From an uncultured Cohaesibacter sp. (GTDB lineage Bacteria; Pseudomonadota; Alphaproteobacteria; Rhizobiales; Cohaesibacteraceae): DNA of 64,000 nt. The translations under genes were made by a program, and so were the position numbers. This document shows positions 17,683 to 26,465 of this stretch, in pieces (positions within the stretch are counted from its first letter, which is position 1; every line of letters begins with the position of its first letter). The notes under the pieces were generated by a model. That model did not search any database. It was not told the origin of the DNA and saw only the letters and a program-made list of their open reading frames with translations. The DNA lies in NCBI RefSeq assembly GCF_963677725.1, contig NZ_OY782507.1:1922001-1986000 (forward strand), given 5' to 3'.

Positions 17683-18450
17683 ATGATCGTATCTGCCCGC
17701 ACCCTAACGTTGGCTTCCCTGCTTGTCTCTTTTGCTTTGCCTGTGTCCGCTCATTTTCAGGAAATCATTCCATCTGCGGATGTTTTGCCCGATGGTGGCA
17801 CCGTCGATGTGAACCTTGTTTTCACCCACCCGTTCGAAGGTGGCCCTGTCATGAATATGGCAAAGCCGACTATGGTCGGGGTGTTGAAAGACGGCGAGAA
17901 GCAGGATCTTGGCAGCAAGCTTGTGGAAAAACCGCAGGGCGATGCAATGGCTTACAGCTTCAGTTATGAGCTGGCCGAACCGGGCGCTTCGATCTTCTAT
18001 GTCGAGCCAGCCCCTTATTGGGAACCTGCTGAAGGCAAGTATATCATCCATTATTCAAAGGTCGTCGTAGACAATTATGCTTCGGGTGAAGGCTGGGATG
18101 AAACTGTTGGCTTCCCGGTTGAAATCGTACCCATGAGCAACCCGACCGGCCTTTGGACCGGCAATCTGTTTACCGGCATCGTCACCAAAGGTGGCAAGCC
18201 TGTGCCGTTTGCTGAAATCGAAGTGGAACTGATCAATGATCAGGGCATCAAGGCACCGAACGATGCTTACATCACCCAGGTAATCAAGGCAGATGCCAAT
18301 GGCACCTTCTCCTACGCCATGCCTTTTGCAGGCTGGTGGGGATTTGCCGCCTTGATCGATGGCGACAAGCCGATGACCTCGCCGAACGGCAAGGAGGTGC
18401 CGGTTGAGCTTGGTGCCCTCATTTGGGTCAATGCCAAATCGCCGCAATAA
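17683..18450 (+). CDS. exported DUF4198 protein, NikK-like periplasmic nickel-uptake component
   Basis: 255 residues from the ATG at 17683, which has AAGGA upstream and a signal peptide (residues 1-22, ending PVSA). The mature protein starts with HFQEI, so its first residue is a histidine that could bind metal as the free N-terminus. A second part, from about residue 155 (GNLFTGIVTKGGKPVPFAEIEVELIND), looks like a carboxypeptidase-regulatory beta-sandwich, ending FSYAMPFAGWWGFAALIDGD. DUF4198 proteins accompany nickel and cobalt uptake transporters in proteobacteria (NikK). The NikR operator immediately upstream supports a nickel role. The ATG-bearing extension upstream to 17605 runs through the operator and is not used. 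Confidence 0.85.
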   Translation: MIVSARTLTLASLLVSFALPVSAHFQEIIPSADVLPDGGTVDVNLVFTHPFEGGPVMNMAKPTMVGVLKDGEKQDLGSKLVEKPQGDAMAYSFSYELAEPGASIFYVEPAPYWEPAEGKYIIHYSKVVVDNYASGEGWDETVGFPVEIVPMSNPTGLWTGNLFTGIVTKGGKPVPFAEIEVELINDQGIKAPNDAYITQVIKADANGTFSYAMPFAGWWGFAALIDGDKPMTSPNGKEVPVELGALIWVNAKSPQ

Positions 18451-18625
18451 AATCTATCGCTTATTGGTTCTGCCGCTCCCAGCCGTGTCCGGGGGCGGCT
18501 TTGCACCATTGGGGCTTGTTGTCTGTTGGGTCCGCTCAAGTTAAAAGCGGACAGCAGCCAAATGAGCCCGGATTTTCGAGGGCAGCTCTGTTGCCAACCA
18601 ACCAAAAGACCGGGATCTCCTATCG

Positions 18626-19225
18626 ATGCGCCATTCTTCAATTCTGCCCCTTGTCCGTCTGATTTGCCTGTCCATGCTATGCCTTGGGATTTGCACCCCT
18701 GCCTTTGCCCATAGTCTTAAACTGTTCGCAACGGTCGAGGGGGATGTGGTGCGCGGATATGGCTTCTTCGTTGGGGGCGGACGGCCACGCGGCGTCGACT
18801 GGACAGCCAAAATGGATGGCAAAGGGGTAGCCAGCGGGAAAACCGACGATGAAGGGGCGTTTCGCTTCCCGGTGCCTGCGACCATCAGCGGTCCGCTCAC
18901 TGTCAAAATCAATAGCGGCGATGGTCATGTTGCTTCCAAAACGCTGGCAGCGGATCGGTTTGGCACGGCTCTCACCCCCAATCATGCGCCAAAGACAGCT
19001 AAAGATGCCACAGCTGCCCAAGTTGCAGGGAAGTCTGCGCCCAAGGCCATAGTGACTGGTCTGACCGAAGCCCAGCTCCGCTCAGTGGTGGCGCACGAGA
19101 TTACTCCTCTTCTGGAGCGGATTGAAGAAATGGATGCACGCGTCCGTCTGGCGGATGTCATTGCAGGCATTTGTCTGATTTTCGGTCTGGCAGGCATCAC
19201 CATGTGGGCAAAAACCAGACGCTGA
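18626..19225 (+). CDS. NikL-like exported, C-terminally membrane-anchored protein
   Basis: 199 residues. Signal peptide 1-29 (ends TPAFA), so the mature protein begins HSLKLFATVEGDVVRGYGFFVGGGRPRGVDW, a small beta-sandwich pattern with an N-terminal histidine, typical of NikL/CbiL-like proteins. A low-complexity Ala/Lys/Thr linker (about 115-140) leads to a short helical region (EAQLRSVVAHEITPLLERIEEMDARVR) and one membrane helix near residues 172-193, ending in KTRR. NikL proteins work with NikK and the energy-coupling factor transporter NikMQO. No NikMQO gene is present in this window, so the transporter must be elsewhere. It lies 175 bases after the NikK-like gene on the same strand, probably co-transcribed. 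Confidence 0.8.
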   Translation: MRHSSILPLVRLICLSMLCLGICTPAFAHSLKLFATVEGDVVRGYGFFVGGGRPRGVDWTAKMDGKGVASGKTDDEGAFRFPVPATISGPLTVKINSGDGHVASKTLAADRFGTALTPNHAPKTAKDATAAQVAGKSAPKAIVTGLTEAQLRSVVAHEITPLLERIEEMDARVRLADVIAGICLIFGLAGITMWAKTRR

Positions 19226-19529
19226 GTGCACCGTCTTTGGCTTGGCAACCAGGCGTTGGCCTTAACAAATGGCGCGAATGGTCCCACGTGCCGGACGCAT
19301 TTTCCCCAGCGACGATTGCCAGATCGCGGCCTCTGCAAAGAGAAATCAAATACAGATCAAAGCCAAATCATTGTATATAATAGTCTCTTAAAATTTTTGT
19401 TTTGAGTATTTATCAAAAATTTCACCTTCAAATGGTTTCGGTCATTCAATCTAAGTAATTTAACTCAAAAGGAACATCAGCCACCTAGAGTCTGTTTGAA
19501 TGATACTCTTGTATTAAGAGACTAAACTT
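19226..19529. other. 304-bp intergenic stretch, AT-rich
   Basis: Lies between the NikL-like gene and the GGDEF-EAL gene. AT content rises sharply after about 19370. A short inverted repeat CTCTT-gtatt-AAGAG occurs around 19505-19520, just upstream of the next start. No convincing gene or terminator with a T-run is visible; it probably holds the promoter of the following gene. Confidence 0.5.
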
Positions 19530-21116
19530 ATGTGGCAGAAATTGCGTTCATCTAAGCACCTCGAACCAGTCCTGATCTTCATTCTGGCTATTCTGGCTTG
19601 GAGAATCGGATCGCACTATGACGGCTTTGAAGTGCTGGTCAATTATGTAAATACCCATGAATCATGGGAACTTGATGAGCTCTTGCTTGCAGTGGCGATG
19701 TTAGGGCTTGCAGGGGCCTTCAATTATTACCGCTATCTGACCAAGCAACGAATGGAAGCTCAGCGACGCGTGCGTGCAGAAAGCGACCTTGATTGGCTGT
19801 CTCACCATGACAGTTTAACGGGTCTGCCCAATCGCCATTATCTCAAGAGTTTTGTCGAGACGTCCGATCGCGGCTTTAGCAAGCAAAAAGGCAAAGATCC
19901 TGACACAGCCTATGGTCTGATTGCGATGGATCTGGATGGCTTCAAAAAGGTCAATGATTTGTTGGGCCATGCGGGTGGTGATCGATTGCTCTGCCAGATA
20001 GCGGAGCGGATCACGGCACATGATGCCGTACAACTGGCCTTCCGTCTTGGTGGTGACGAGTTTCTCGCTGTGATTGATCTCAACAAGACGCCAGATATTG
20101 AGTCCATTGCGGGAGACCTGCGTCAAAGCCTTCTGGCTCCAATTCTCATAGATGGCATCACCAACCACATCGGCGTGTCCATGGGACTGGCACGATTTCC
20201 GCACGACAGTTCCGACCTCACCGGGGCGATCAACAATGCCGATATTGCCATGTATCATGCCAAGAGATCAGGCAAGAATGGCATTGCGTCCTTCGAGCCA
20301 GAAATGCTTGAGCTGAAGATCGAACGCTCCAAACTCGAGCAGGATTTGCTGGCCGCGCTGGCGCGCAATGAAATCAAGCCTTACTATCAGCCTTTGTTTG
20401 ACCTGAAGTCCGGCGACTTGCGCGGATTCGAAGCTTTGGCGCGTTGGAATCGTGCAGGTCACGGCTATGTTCCGCCAAGTAAATTCATCCCGCTTGCCGA
20501 AGATATGGGTGTCATCACTGAATTGTCGGACAAGCTATTGTTGCAGGCCAGTAGAGATGCCAAGGCATGGCCGGCGGATTTGACCTTGTCGTTCAATTTG
20601 TCTCCATTGCAATTGTCAGACCGACTTGTGGGCCTGCGTATTCTTTCTGTGTTGTGCGAGACCGGCCTGCCGCCCCATCGTCTGGAAGTGGAAGTCACCG
20701 AATCGTCGCTCATCATCGATATGGAACTGGCGAGCGAGGTGATCGAGAGCCTGCATAAAGCCGGTGTCCGGATTGCGCTGGATGATTTCGGTACGGGCTA
20801 TTCCAACCTGTCGCAACTAACCAACCTCTATTTCGACCGCATCAAGATTGACCGCAGCTTCATTAGCAGCATCAAGACCGACGAGAAGCAGATGCGCATC
20901 GTCAAGACCATTCTGTCTCTCGGCGAAGGGCTTGGCCTTTACACCACGGCAGAAGGCATCGAAGAAATGGAGCAAATGGCCATCCTTCAGGATCTTGGCT
21001 GCGATTGTGGTCAGGGGTTTCATTTGGGCAAACCAGTGAATTCGGTTGAAACCGCGCATTTCATTGACGAACATTTCAAACAGAAGAATAAAGAGCGCTT
21101 ACGCGAAAGCGCCTAA
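19530..21116 (+). CDS. membrane-bound GGDEF-EAL protein (cyclic-di-GMP metabolism)
   Basis: 528 residues: two hydrophobic segments near residues 13-30 and 50-70, then a GGDEF domain (HHDSLTGLPNRHYL near 92; intact GGDEF at 174-178) and an EAL domain (FEALARW with EAL at 301-303, NLSPLQL, EVEVTESSLI, ALDDFGTGYSNL, FDRIKIDRSFI, AEGIEEMEQM, QGFHLGKP). Catalytic residues of both domains are present, so it could make and degrade cyclic-di-GMP. The RxxD inhibitory site is absent before GGDEF, so product inhibition is not expected. The N-terminal region is too short to be a recognisable sensor. It stands alone between the nickel-type locus and the polyol operon. Confidence 0.95.
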   Translation: MWQKLRSSKHLEPVLIFILAILAWRIGSHYDGFEVLVNYVNTHESWELDELLLAVAMLGLAGAFNYYRYLTKQRMEAQRRVRAESDLDWLSHHDSLTGLPNRHYLKSFVETSDRGFSKQKGKDPDTAYGLIAMDLDGFKKVNDLLGHAGGDRLLCQIAERITAHDAVQLAFRLGGDEFLAVIDLNKTPDIESIAGDLRQSLLAPILIDGITNHIGVSMGLARFPHDSSDLTGAINNADIAMYHAKRSGKNGIASFEPEMLELKIERSKLEQDLLAALARNEIKPYYQPLFDLKSGDLRGFEALARWNRAGHGYVPPSKFIPLAEDMGVITELSDKLLLQASRDAKAWPADLTLSFNLSPLQLSDRLVGLRILSVLCETGLPPHRLEVEVTESSLIIDMELASEVIESLHKAGVRIALDDFGTGYSNLSQLTNLYFDRIKIDRSFISSIKTDEKQMRIVKTILSLGEGLGLYTTAEGIEEMEQMAILQDLGCDCGQGFHLGKPVNSVETAHFIDEHFKQKNKERLRESA

Positions 21117-21190
21117 CGGTCGCCTCGCGTCGCGCCTTGATGCGGTGCGTCAGAGATGATCAATCAGGACAATCGCTCTGGCACTAAAAA

Positions 21191-21214
21191 GGCCTCCCTG
21201 ATGACAGGGAGGCC
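21191..21214 (-). terminator. rho-independent terminator of the polyol operon
   Basis: Inverted repeat GGCCTCCCTG / CAGGGAGGCC with a four-base loop. Read on the minus strand it is followed directly by TTTTTAG, giving a classical terminator 33 bases after the mtlK stop. Confidence 0.9.
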
Positions 21215-21246
21215 CATTTATTTGATCGATAGGCGTCGTTTTGATT

Positions 21247-22731
21247 TCAGGCGGCACCACCGCCATAGGCATCCAACGTTTCTTTTACGCCTTTATCTTC
21301 CAACATGCTCACCCATTTCACAAAGCTCTCTCTGAATGGCGTGTTGTTGGCAATGTCGCCATAATATTGTTGCTGATCAATCCAGAGAACCGGCTTTTCT
21401 TCTGCTTGCCTTGCCACCGCTTGCAGAGCGTCCCAGTTGGGATCATTTGGCTCGATGACCGTGCCATCGTCACGCTTGGCGAGACAATAACGCATCCACA
21501 GAGCACTCATCAGGGCCAGACCCTCGGTTGGCTGCCCATTTTGCAGTGCAGAATAGATTGAGGGAATGATGAAGCCCGGCTGACGGCTGGATCCATCAAA
21601 GGCCACGCGTTTGGTCGTATCGACAATTTCCGGATTGGAAAAGCGCCTTACGATCAGCTCGAGATAGCTCTCTGGATCCATACCGGGCACTGGCTTGACG
21701 TTGGCGAGAACCTCATCCTGCATCGCTTTTATAAGGAAGCGATGGATCGATGGATGCTCCATGCAGCCGGAAATGGTGACGATGCCGAGAAGATCTCCGG
21801 GCATGGAGATCATCTGGTGACCGCCATTGAGAATGCGCAGCTTCATCGTCTCGAATTCATGCACATCATCTGAGAAGGTTGCGCCCGCCTTGTTATAATC
21901 GGGACGGCCCGCACAGAAGTCATCCTCAATCACCCATTGGCGGAAATTCTCATGGGTCACAGGCGCAGCATCCTTGATGCCAAACGACTGTGCCATGGCC
22001 ATTTCCTTTGCCCCTGTGGCTGGCACGATGCAATCCACCATCGAGTTGGGGAAGCTGCAGTTGCTGTCGATCCAGTCGGCAAGATCCGGGTCCGACATGC
22101 GGGCCAGTGACACGATTGTGCGCCGAAGAATCGTGCCGTTGCCTTGCAGATTGTCACAGCATTGGCCCGTGAAGGGCCCTGCCCCGGAGGCCCGCCGCAA
22201 TTTCAGCGCTGCGATGATGGCCCCAAAGGCGGTTTTCGGCTGATCTGGATGCGCGGCATCATGGACAATGTCAGGGTGCTCGCGGTCAAATTCACCGGTT
22301 GCCGGATCGAAATAATAGCCGCCTTCGGTCACAGTCAACGACACGATGCGGATATCCGGCTCTGCCATGCGGGCAATCAGCGAGGCATTGTCCGGATCAA
22401 CCGGAACAAAGTCGATCATCGCACCGGTAATTTCCGCCGACTTGCCCGATGGGTCAAGCTCGATCAGGGTGGTAAGGCAATCCTGCGCCAGAAGACGCTC
22501 ACGCTGAGCGGCATCGGCAGGGCGAACGCCAGCGCCAATGATTGCCCAGTCGTGGGCCAGTCCCTGCTCCATCAGCCGATGCAGATACCATGCCTGATGG
22601 GCACGATGAAAGTTGCCAAGTCCGATATGGACGATGCCCGGGGTCAGCTTGGCGCGATCATAGGTGGGAACCGCGACGCCGTTCGGCACCTGATCAAGCG
22701 TCGCATTGCTAAGGGAAACTAACTCATCCAT
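21247..22731 (-). CDS. mtlK: mannitol 2-dehydrogenase
   Basis: 494 residues, the long-chain polyol dehydrogenase family. It shows the N-terminal GIVHIGLGNFHRAHQAWYLHRLM motif, TEGGYYFDPATGEFD, and the catalytic region MKLRILNGGHQMISMPGDLLG near residue 300, which contains the conserved lysine-histidine pair. It oxidises mannitol (and likely arabitol) to the ketose with NAD in the cytoplasm. It is the last gene of the smo operon, overlapping smoS by 13 bases, the same order as in Rhodobacter sphaeroides, where the pair handles sorbitol and mannitol. Confidence 0.93.
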   Translation of the reverse strand: MDELVSLSNATLDQVPNGVAVPTYDRAKLTPGIVHIGLGNFHRAHQAWYLHRLMEQGLAHDWAIIGAGVRPADAAQRERLLAQDCLTTLIELDPSGKSAEITGAMIDFVPVDPDNASLIARMAEPDIRIVSLTVTEGGYYFDPATGEFDREHPDIVHDAAHPDQPKTAFGAIIAALKLRRASGAGPFTGQCCDNLQGNGTILRRTIVSLARMSDPDLADWIDSNCSFPNSMVDCIVPATGAKEMAMAQSFGIKDAAPVTHENFRQWVIEDDFCAGRPDYNKAGATFSDDVHEFETMKLRILNGGHQMISMPGDLLGIVTISGCMEHPSIHRFLIKAMQDEVLANVKPVPGMDPESYLELIVRRFSNPEIVDTTKRVAFDGSSRQPGFIIPSIYSALQNGQPTEGLALMSALWMRYCLAKRDDGTVIEPNDPNWDALQAVARQAEEKPVLWIDQQQYYGDIANNTPFRESFVKWVSMLEDKGVKETLDAYGGGAA

Positions 22732-23492
22732 TGTCCACCATCCACATTGTAGGTTTGCGAGACAATGTAATCGGCTTCATCGCTCGCAAGGAAAATAGCC
22801 ATTCCGGTCAGATCGCCAGCCCGGCCCATACGTCCATATGGCACGCTCAATCCGACTTCGCGTTTTTTCTGGCCCGGTTCCTTATTCTCATATTTGGCAA
22901 AGAAGGCGTCGACGCCATCCCAGTGCTCGCCATCGACGACACCGGGCGCAATGGCATTGACGTTGATCCCGTGCTCAATGAGGTTAAGACCGGCCGACTG
23001 GGTCAAAGAAATGATTGCGGCCTTGGTCGCGCAATAGACCGCGACCAGCGGTTCGCCCCGGCGCCCCGCCTGACTGGCCATATTGATGATTTTTCCTTTG
23101 ATGCCTTTGTCGATCATGTGGCGGGCGACGGCCTGCAACGTGAACAATGTGCCACTGACATTGATGTCAAAGGCTCGCTGGAAGTCACCCCGATCGATCT
23201 CGACAATCGGGGCGGCGGTGAATATTGCTGCATTGTTGATCAGGATGTCGATCTGGCCAAAGGCATCGATGGTTTGGGCGAGGCCCTCATCGATGCTTCT
23301 TTGGCTGGTGACATCCATGTTGATGGCAATCGCATTGCCGCCCAGTTCGGCGGCAGACTGCTGCGCTCTTTCCAGGTCAATGTCAGCGATGGCAACTTTT
23401 GCGCCTTCGCTGATATAGGCCTCGGCAAAGCTGCGACCGATGCCGCGCGCTGCACCCGTGATTAACGCATTTTTGCCTGCAAGTCGTTTCAT
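22719..23492 (-). CDS. smoS: sorbitol (L-iditol/galactitol) 2-dehydrogenase, SDR family
   Basis: 257 residues, classical short-chain dehydrogenase. NAD-binding TGAARGIG at residues 12-19, NNAA near 87, catalytic serine in MASQAG and the Tyr-x3-Lys motif YCATK near 153. Operon position and strong overall likeness to Rhodobacter SmoS indicate oxidation of sorbitol to fructose. Its ATG overlaps the smoK stop by 4 bases. Confidence 0.93.
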   Translation of the reverse strand: MKRLAGKNALITGAARGIGRSFAEAYISEGAKVAIADIDLERAQQSAAELGGNAIAINMDVTSQRSIDEGLAQTIDAFGQIDILINNAAIFTAAPIVEIDRGDFQRAFDINVSGTLFTLQAVARHMIDKGIKGKIINMASQAGRRGEPLVAVYCATKAAIISLTQSAGLNLIEHGINVNAIAPGVVDGEHWDGVDAFFAKYENKEPGQKKREVGLSVPYGRMGRAGDLTGMAIFLASDEADYIVSQTYNVDGGQWMS

Positions 23493-24499
23493 TGGACCCG
23501 CATCCCTTCTTCGTCAAACTTGTGAAGCTGACCGGCTTCAGGTGTCAGATAGACCTTGTCGCCATTGGTGATTTCCATGTCGCCACCCATGCGCACGGTC
23601 ATTGGATCGCAGCCGGGGACTTCATGGACGTGGATGAAGGTGTCAGAACCCAGATGCTCGGCAACACCGACGACACCCTCCCAACTGCCTGCAGTCGGTT
23701 CGGTCGAGACATGCATATGCTCTGGGCGGATACCGATTGAATGCGCCCCCATCTTCGCTGCGGTCTCGCCTTCGATGAAGTTCATCTTGGGCGAGCCGAT
23801 GAAGCCGGCAACGAATTTGTTGCGCGGGGTGCGATAGAGTTCGAGCGGCGAGCCAACCTGCTCGATAACACCGGCCTGCAACACAACGATTTTGTCCGCC
23901 ATGGTCATGGCTTCGACCTGATCGTGGGTCACATAGACCATGGTGGTGCCCAGTCGATTGTGCATCTCGCTGATTTCAAGGCGCATGCCCACACGCAAGG
24001 CGGCATCAAGGTTGGAGAGCGGCTCGTCGAACAGGAAGGCGGTCGGGTCGCGAACGATGGCGCGGCCAATGGCAACACGCTGGCGTTGACCACCGGACAA
24101 TTGGCCCGGCTTGCGATCGAGATAATCGGTGAGGTTGAGCGCCTTGGCGGCTGCGTCGATGCGCTTTTCCTGCTCGGCTTCACTCATGCCCGACATCCGC
24201 ATCGGAAAGGCGATATTCTTGCGCACCGTCATATGCGGATAGAGGGCATAGGTCTGGAACACCATCGCCAAGCCGCGCTTGGAGGGGGAAATTTCGGTCA
24301 CATCCTGCCCATCGATCAGAACCTTGCCGGAGGTTACATCCTCAAGGCCCGCAATCAGGCGCAGAAGTGTCGACTTGCCACAGCCCGAAGGGCCGACAAA
24401 GACCGTGAATTCCCCATCCTCGATGGTCAGGTTGAGTTCTGGAATGACCGCGAGATCGCCGAATTTCTTGGTCACGTTTTCAAGTTTAATACGTCCCAT
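23489..24499 (-). CDS. smoK: polyol ABC transporter ATP-binding protein
   Basis: 336 residues, a MalK/UgpC-type ATPase. Walker [10 protein letters not shown] near residue 38, [22 protein letters not shown], signature [19 protein letters not shown], Walker [16 protein letters not shown] and the switch VTHDQVEAM, followed by a C-terminal OB-fold regulatory domain ([10 protein letters not shown]). AGGAAAAG precedes the ATG. It energises SmoFG. Confidence 0.96.
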   Translation of the reverse strand: MGRIKLENVTKKFGDLAVIPELNLTIEDGEFTVFVGPSGCGKSTLLRLIAGLEDVTSGKVLIDGQDVTEISPSKRGLAMVFQTYALYPHMTVRKNIAFPMRMSGMSEAEQEKRIDAAAKALNLTDYLDRKPGQLSGGQRQRVAIGRAIVRDPTAFLFDEPLSNLDAALRVGMRLEISEMHNRLGTTMVYVTHDQVEAMTMADKIVVLQAGVIEQVGSPLELYRTPRNKFVAGFIGSPKMNFIEGETAAKMGAHSIGIRPEHMHVSTEPTAGSWEGVVGVAEHLGSDTFIHVHEVPGCDPMTVRMGGDMEITNGDKVYLTPEAGQLHKFDEEGMRVQ

Positions 24500-24508
24500 G
24501 ATCTTTTC

Positions 24509-25345
24509 CTACTTCACAGCACCAAAGGTCAAACCTTGGACCAATTGTTTTTGACAGAACCAGCCGAGCACGATGATCGGACCCACGGCTGCCGCGGATA
24601 CCGCCGACAGGCGACCGAAAAACAGACCTTCGGGAGCGCGGTTGCCTTCAATGAGTTTGGAAAGAGTGGCCGCGTCCGATGTCGTCAGACGGACAGTCCA
24701 ATAGGCTTCGTTCCAGCAGAAGATGAAGCACAGAAGGGCCGTTGAAGCGATGCCACCCCATGCAAGCGGCACAAGGATTTCCTTGATTTCGCCCCAGGTG
24801 TCCACGCCATCCATCTTGCCTGCTTCAATGATCTCTTTGGGGATCTCCTTGAAATAGGTAAAGAGCATCCAGACAACGATCGGCAGGTTGATCAGACTGA
24901 GTACGATGATCAGCAGGAAGTGCGTATCGAAGATCCCGAGGAAGTTTTTCGTCAGGAAGGTCATCGGATAGAGCACAGCTGCGGCAGGCAACATCTTGGT
25001 CGAAAGCATCCACATCAACACATCCTTGGTGTGACGGGTTGGATTGAATGCCATTGCGTAGGCTGCCGGAATGCCCACTGCGAGCGTGAAGAGGGTCGCA
25101 GAAACAGACGTGATGACCGAATTGGCAGCAAAGTGCCAATAGTCGTAATTCTCGGTCATGTTGAGATAGTTTTTGAGCGTCGGCGTGAAGTAGAACAGAT
25201 ATTCAGGCTTCACGGCGTCGGCGTCGGTTTTGAAACTGGTCAGGATCATCCAGAAAATCGGAAAGAAAAAGGTCAGTCCCACGCCCCAGGCCAGCAGCAT
25301 GCGGCTTGAGCGTCCCAGTGTCGAGGATTGTGCAACAATAGCCAT
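24509..25345 (-). CDS. smoG: polyol ABC transporter permease
   Basis: 278 residues from the ATG at 25345, which has GAGGAGC upstream; an in-frame ATG 15 bases earlier lacks a good site. About six membrane segments and the EAA loop EIIEAGKMDGVDTWGEIKEILVPLAWGGIAST, as in MalG-type permeases. Partner of SmoF. The gene starts 12 bases past the smoF stop. Confidence 0.94.
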   Translation of the reverse strand: MAIVAQSSTLGRSSRMLLAWGVGLTFFFPIFWMILTSFKTDADAVKPEYLFYFTPTLKNYLNMTENYDYWHFAANSVITSVSATLFTLAVGIPAAYAMAFNPTRHTKDVLMWMLSTKMLPAAAVLYPMTFLTKNFLGIFDTHFLLIIVLSLINLPIVVWMLFTYFKEIPKEIIEAGKMDGVDTWGEIKEILVPLAWGGIASTALLCFIFCWNEAYWTVRLTTSDAATLSKLIEGNRAPEGLFFGRLSAVSAAAVGPIIVLGWFCQKQLVQGLTFGAVK

Positions 25346-25356
25346 TGATCCGCTCC

Positions 25357-26295
25357 TCACTCCATCAGTGTTTTGCCAACCATGCGCAGAAGGAAAATTG
25401 CGACAATGTTGGCGAGAATGACCGCAAAGATGCCCGTGGCGCTGGCTGCGCCGATATTGTTATTGGCAAATTCACCGATCAAATATGGAAGGTTCTTGTT
25501 CCCGTTGCCGCGACTGACAATCTCAATCTCGGCATAAAGGGACAGGTGGAAAATCGCCTGGATCATCACCACGATCGCAATCGGTCGACCCAGATGTGGT
25601 AACGTCAGGAACCGGAATTGCGACCAGGGGCCAGCGCCATCCAGAACAGCGGCTTCCTTTTGCTGCTGATCTTCGGACTGCAATGAGGTCATGAAGATCA
25701 GGACAGCAAACGGGGTCCACTGCCAGGTCACCATGATGATGACGGCATAGGCGGAGGTTTGCGTGGCGCGGAAGGAAATCGGCTCCAACGTTGGCCAAAG
25801 CGAGAAGAACCAACCGACGAGCGGCGCATCCTTCAAACTCATGATCACGCCATTGATGCCTTCGACGGCGATCCCCTGCAATCCAAGCACAGGATCGAGG
25901 ATCATGTTGATCCAGAGCACGGCATTGACGGCAGGCATGACGAAGAAGGGCGAAATCAACAGCACGCGAACGATGCCACGGCCCGGAAAGGCATTGTTGA
26001 TCAGGATTGCGATCAGGACACCCAGAATCACCGTGAGGAACAGGATGCTGCCAACGATGAGCAGGCTGTTCTGAATGGCGAACAGGAAGTCTTTCGAATG
26101 CAGCACGAAATCGTAATTACCGAAGCCGCGCCAGTTGTCGAGGGATGGCGTTGTCCATTCGGGACGACGCAAGTTATTTAGCACATAACGAATGAACGAG
26201 AAGAACAGCGTCATGCTGAGAGGCACCAACATCCAGACAAGCAGCAGCAACACCGCCGGCATCTGAAGAAGGCGTGGTAGTCTTCGATTATTCAT
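25357..26295 (-). CDS. smoF: polyol ABC transporter permease
   Basis: 312 residues from the ATG at 26295, chosen for its CAGGAGCG ribosome site; the longer in-frame version adds 22 polar residues and runs into the upstream hairpin region. Six or so membrane segments, with the EAA loop QQKEAAVLDGAGPWSQFRFLTLPHLGRPIAI. MalF-type permease forming the channel with SmoG. Confidence 0.94.
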   Translation of the reverse strand: MNNRRLPRLLQMPAVLLLLVWMLVPLSMTLFFSFIRYVLNNLRRPEWTTPSLDNWRGFGNYDFVLHSKDFLFAIQNSLLIVGSILFLTVILGVLIAILINNAFPGRGIVRVLLISPFFVMPAVNAVLWINMILDPVLGLQGIAVEGINGVIMSLKDAPLVGWFFSLWPTLEPISFRATQTSAYAVIIMVTWQWTPFAVLIFMTSLQSEDQQQKEAAVLDGAGPWSQFRFLTLPHLGRPIAIVVMIQAIFHLSLYAEIEIVSRGNGNKNLPYLIGEFANNNIGAASATGIFAVILANIVAIFLLRMVGKTLME

Positions 26296-26418
26296 ATCGG
26301 TAACGCTCCTGCGACCTGTTTCAGTCACCGTCCACGTTGCGGTATAATTGTGGGGTGTCAAGCTCTCGTCCCGTAACGAGACATGGCCAAGGGGGCCAAT
26401 AACCTACCCGGTTTGGGT

Positions 26419-26445
26419 GGAGGTCCGGCAAGATGCCGAACCTCC
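26419..26445 (-). promoter_or_regulatory. intercistronic hairpin between smoE and smoF
   Basis: GGAGGT (26419-26424) pairs with ACCTCC (26440-26445) and CGGCA (26426-26430) with TGCCG (26434-26438), around a three-base loop and one mismatch. No T-run. Its place directly after the binding-protein gene suggests message stabilisation or partial read-through control, keeping SmoE in excess of the permeases. Confidence 0.6.
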
Positions 26446-26465
26446 TGTCTGGGAGCTGGGAGAGC

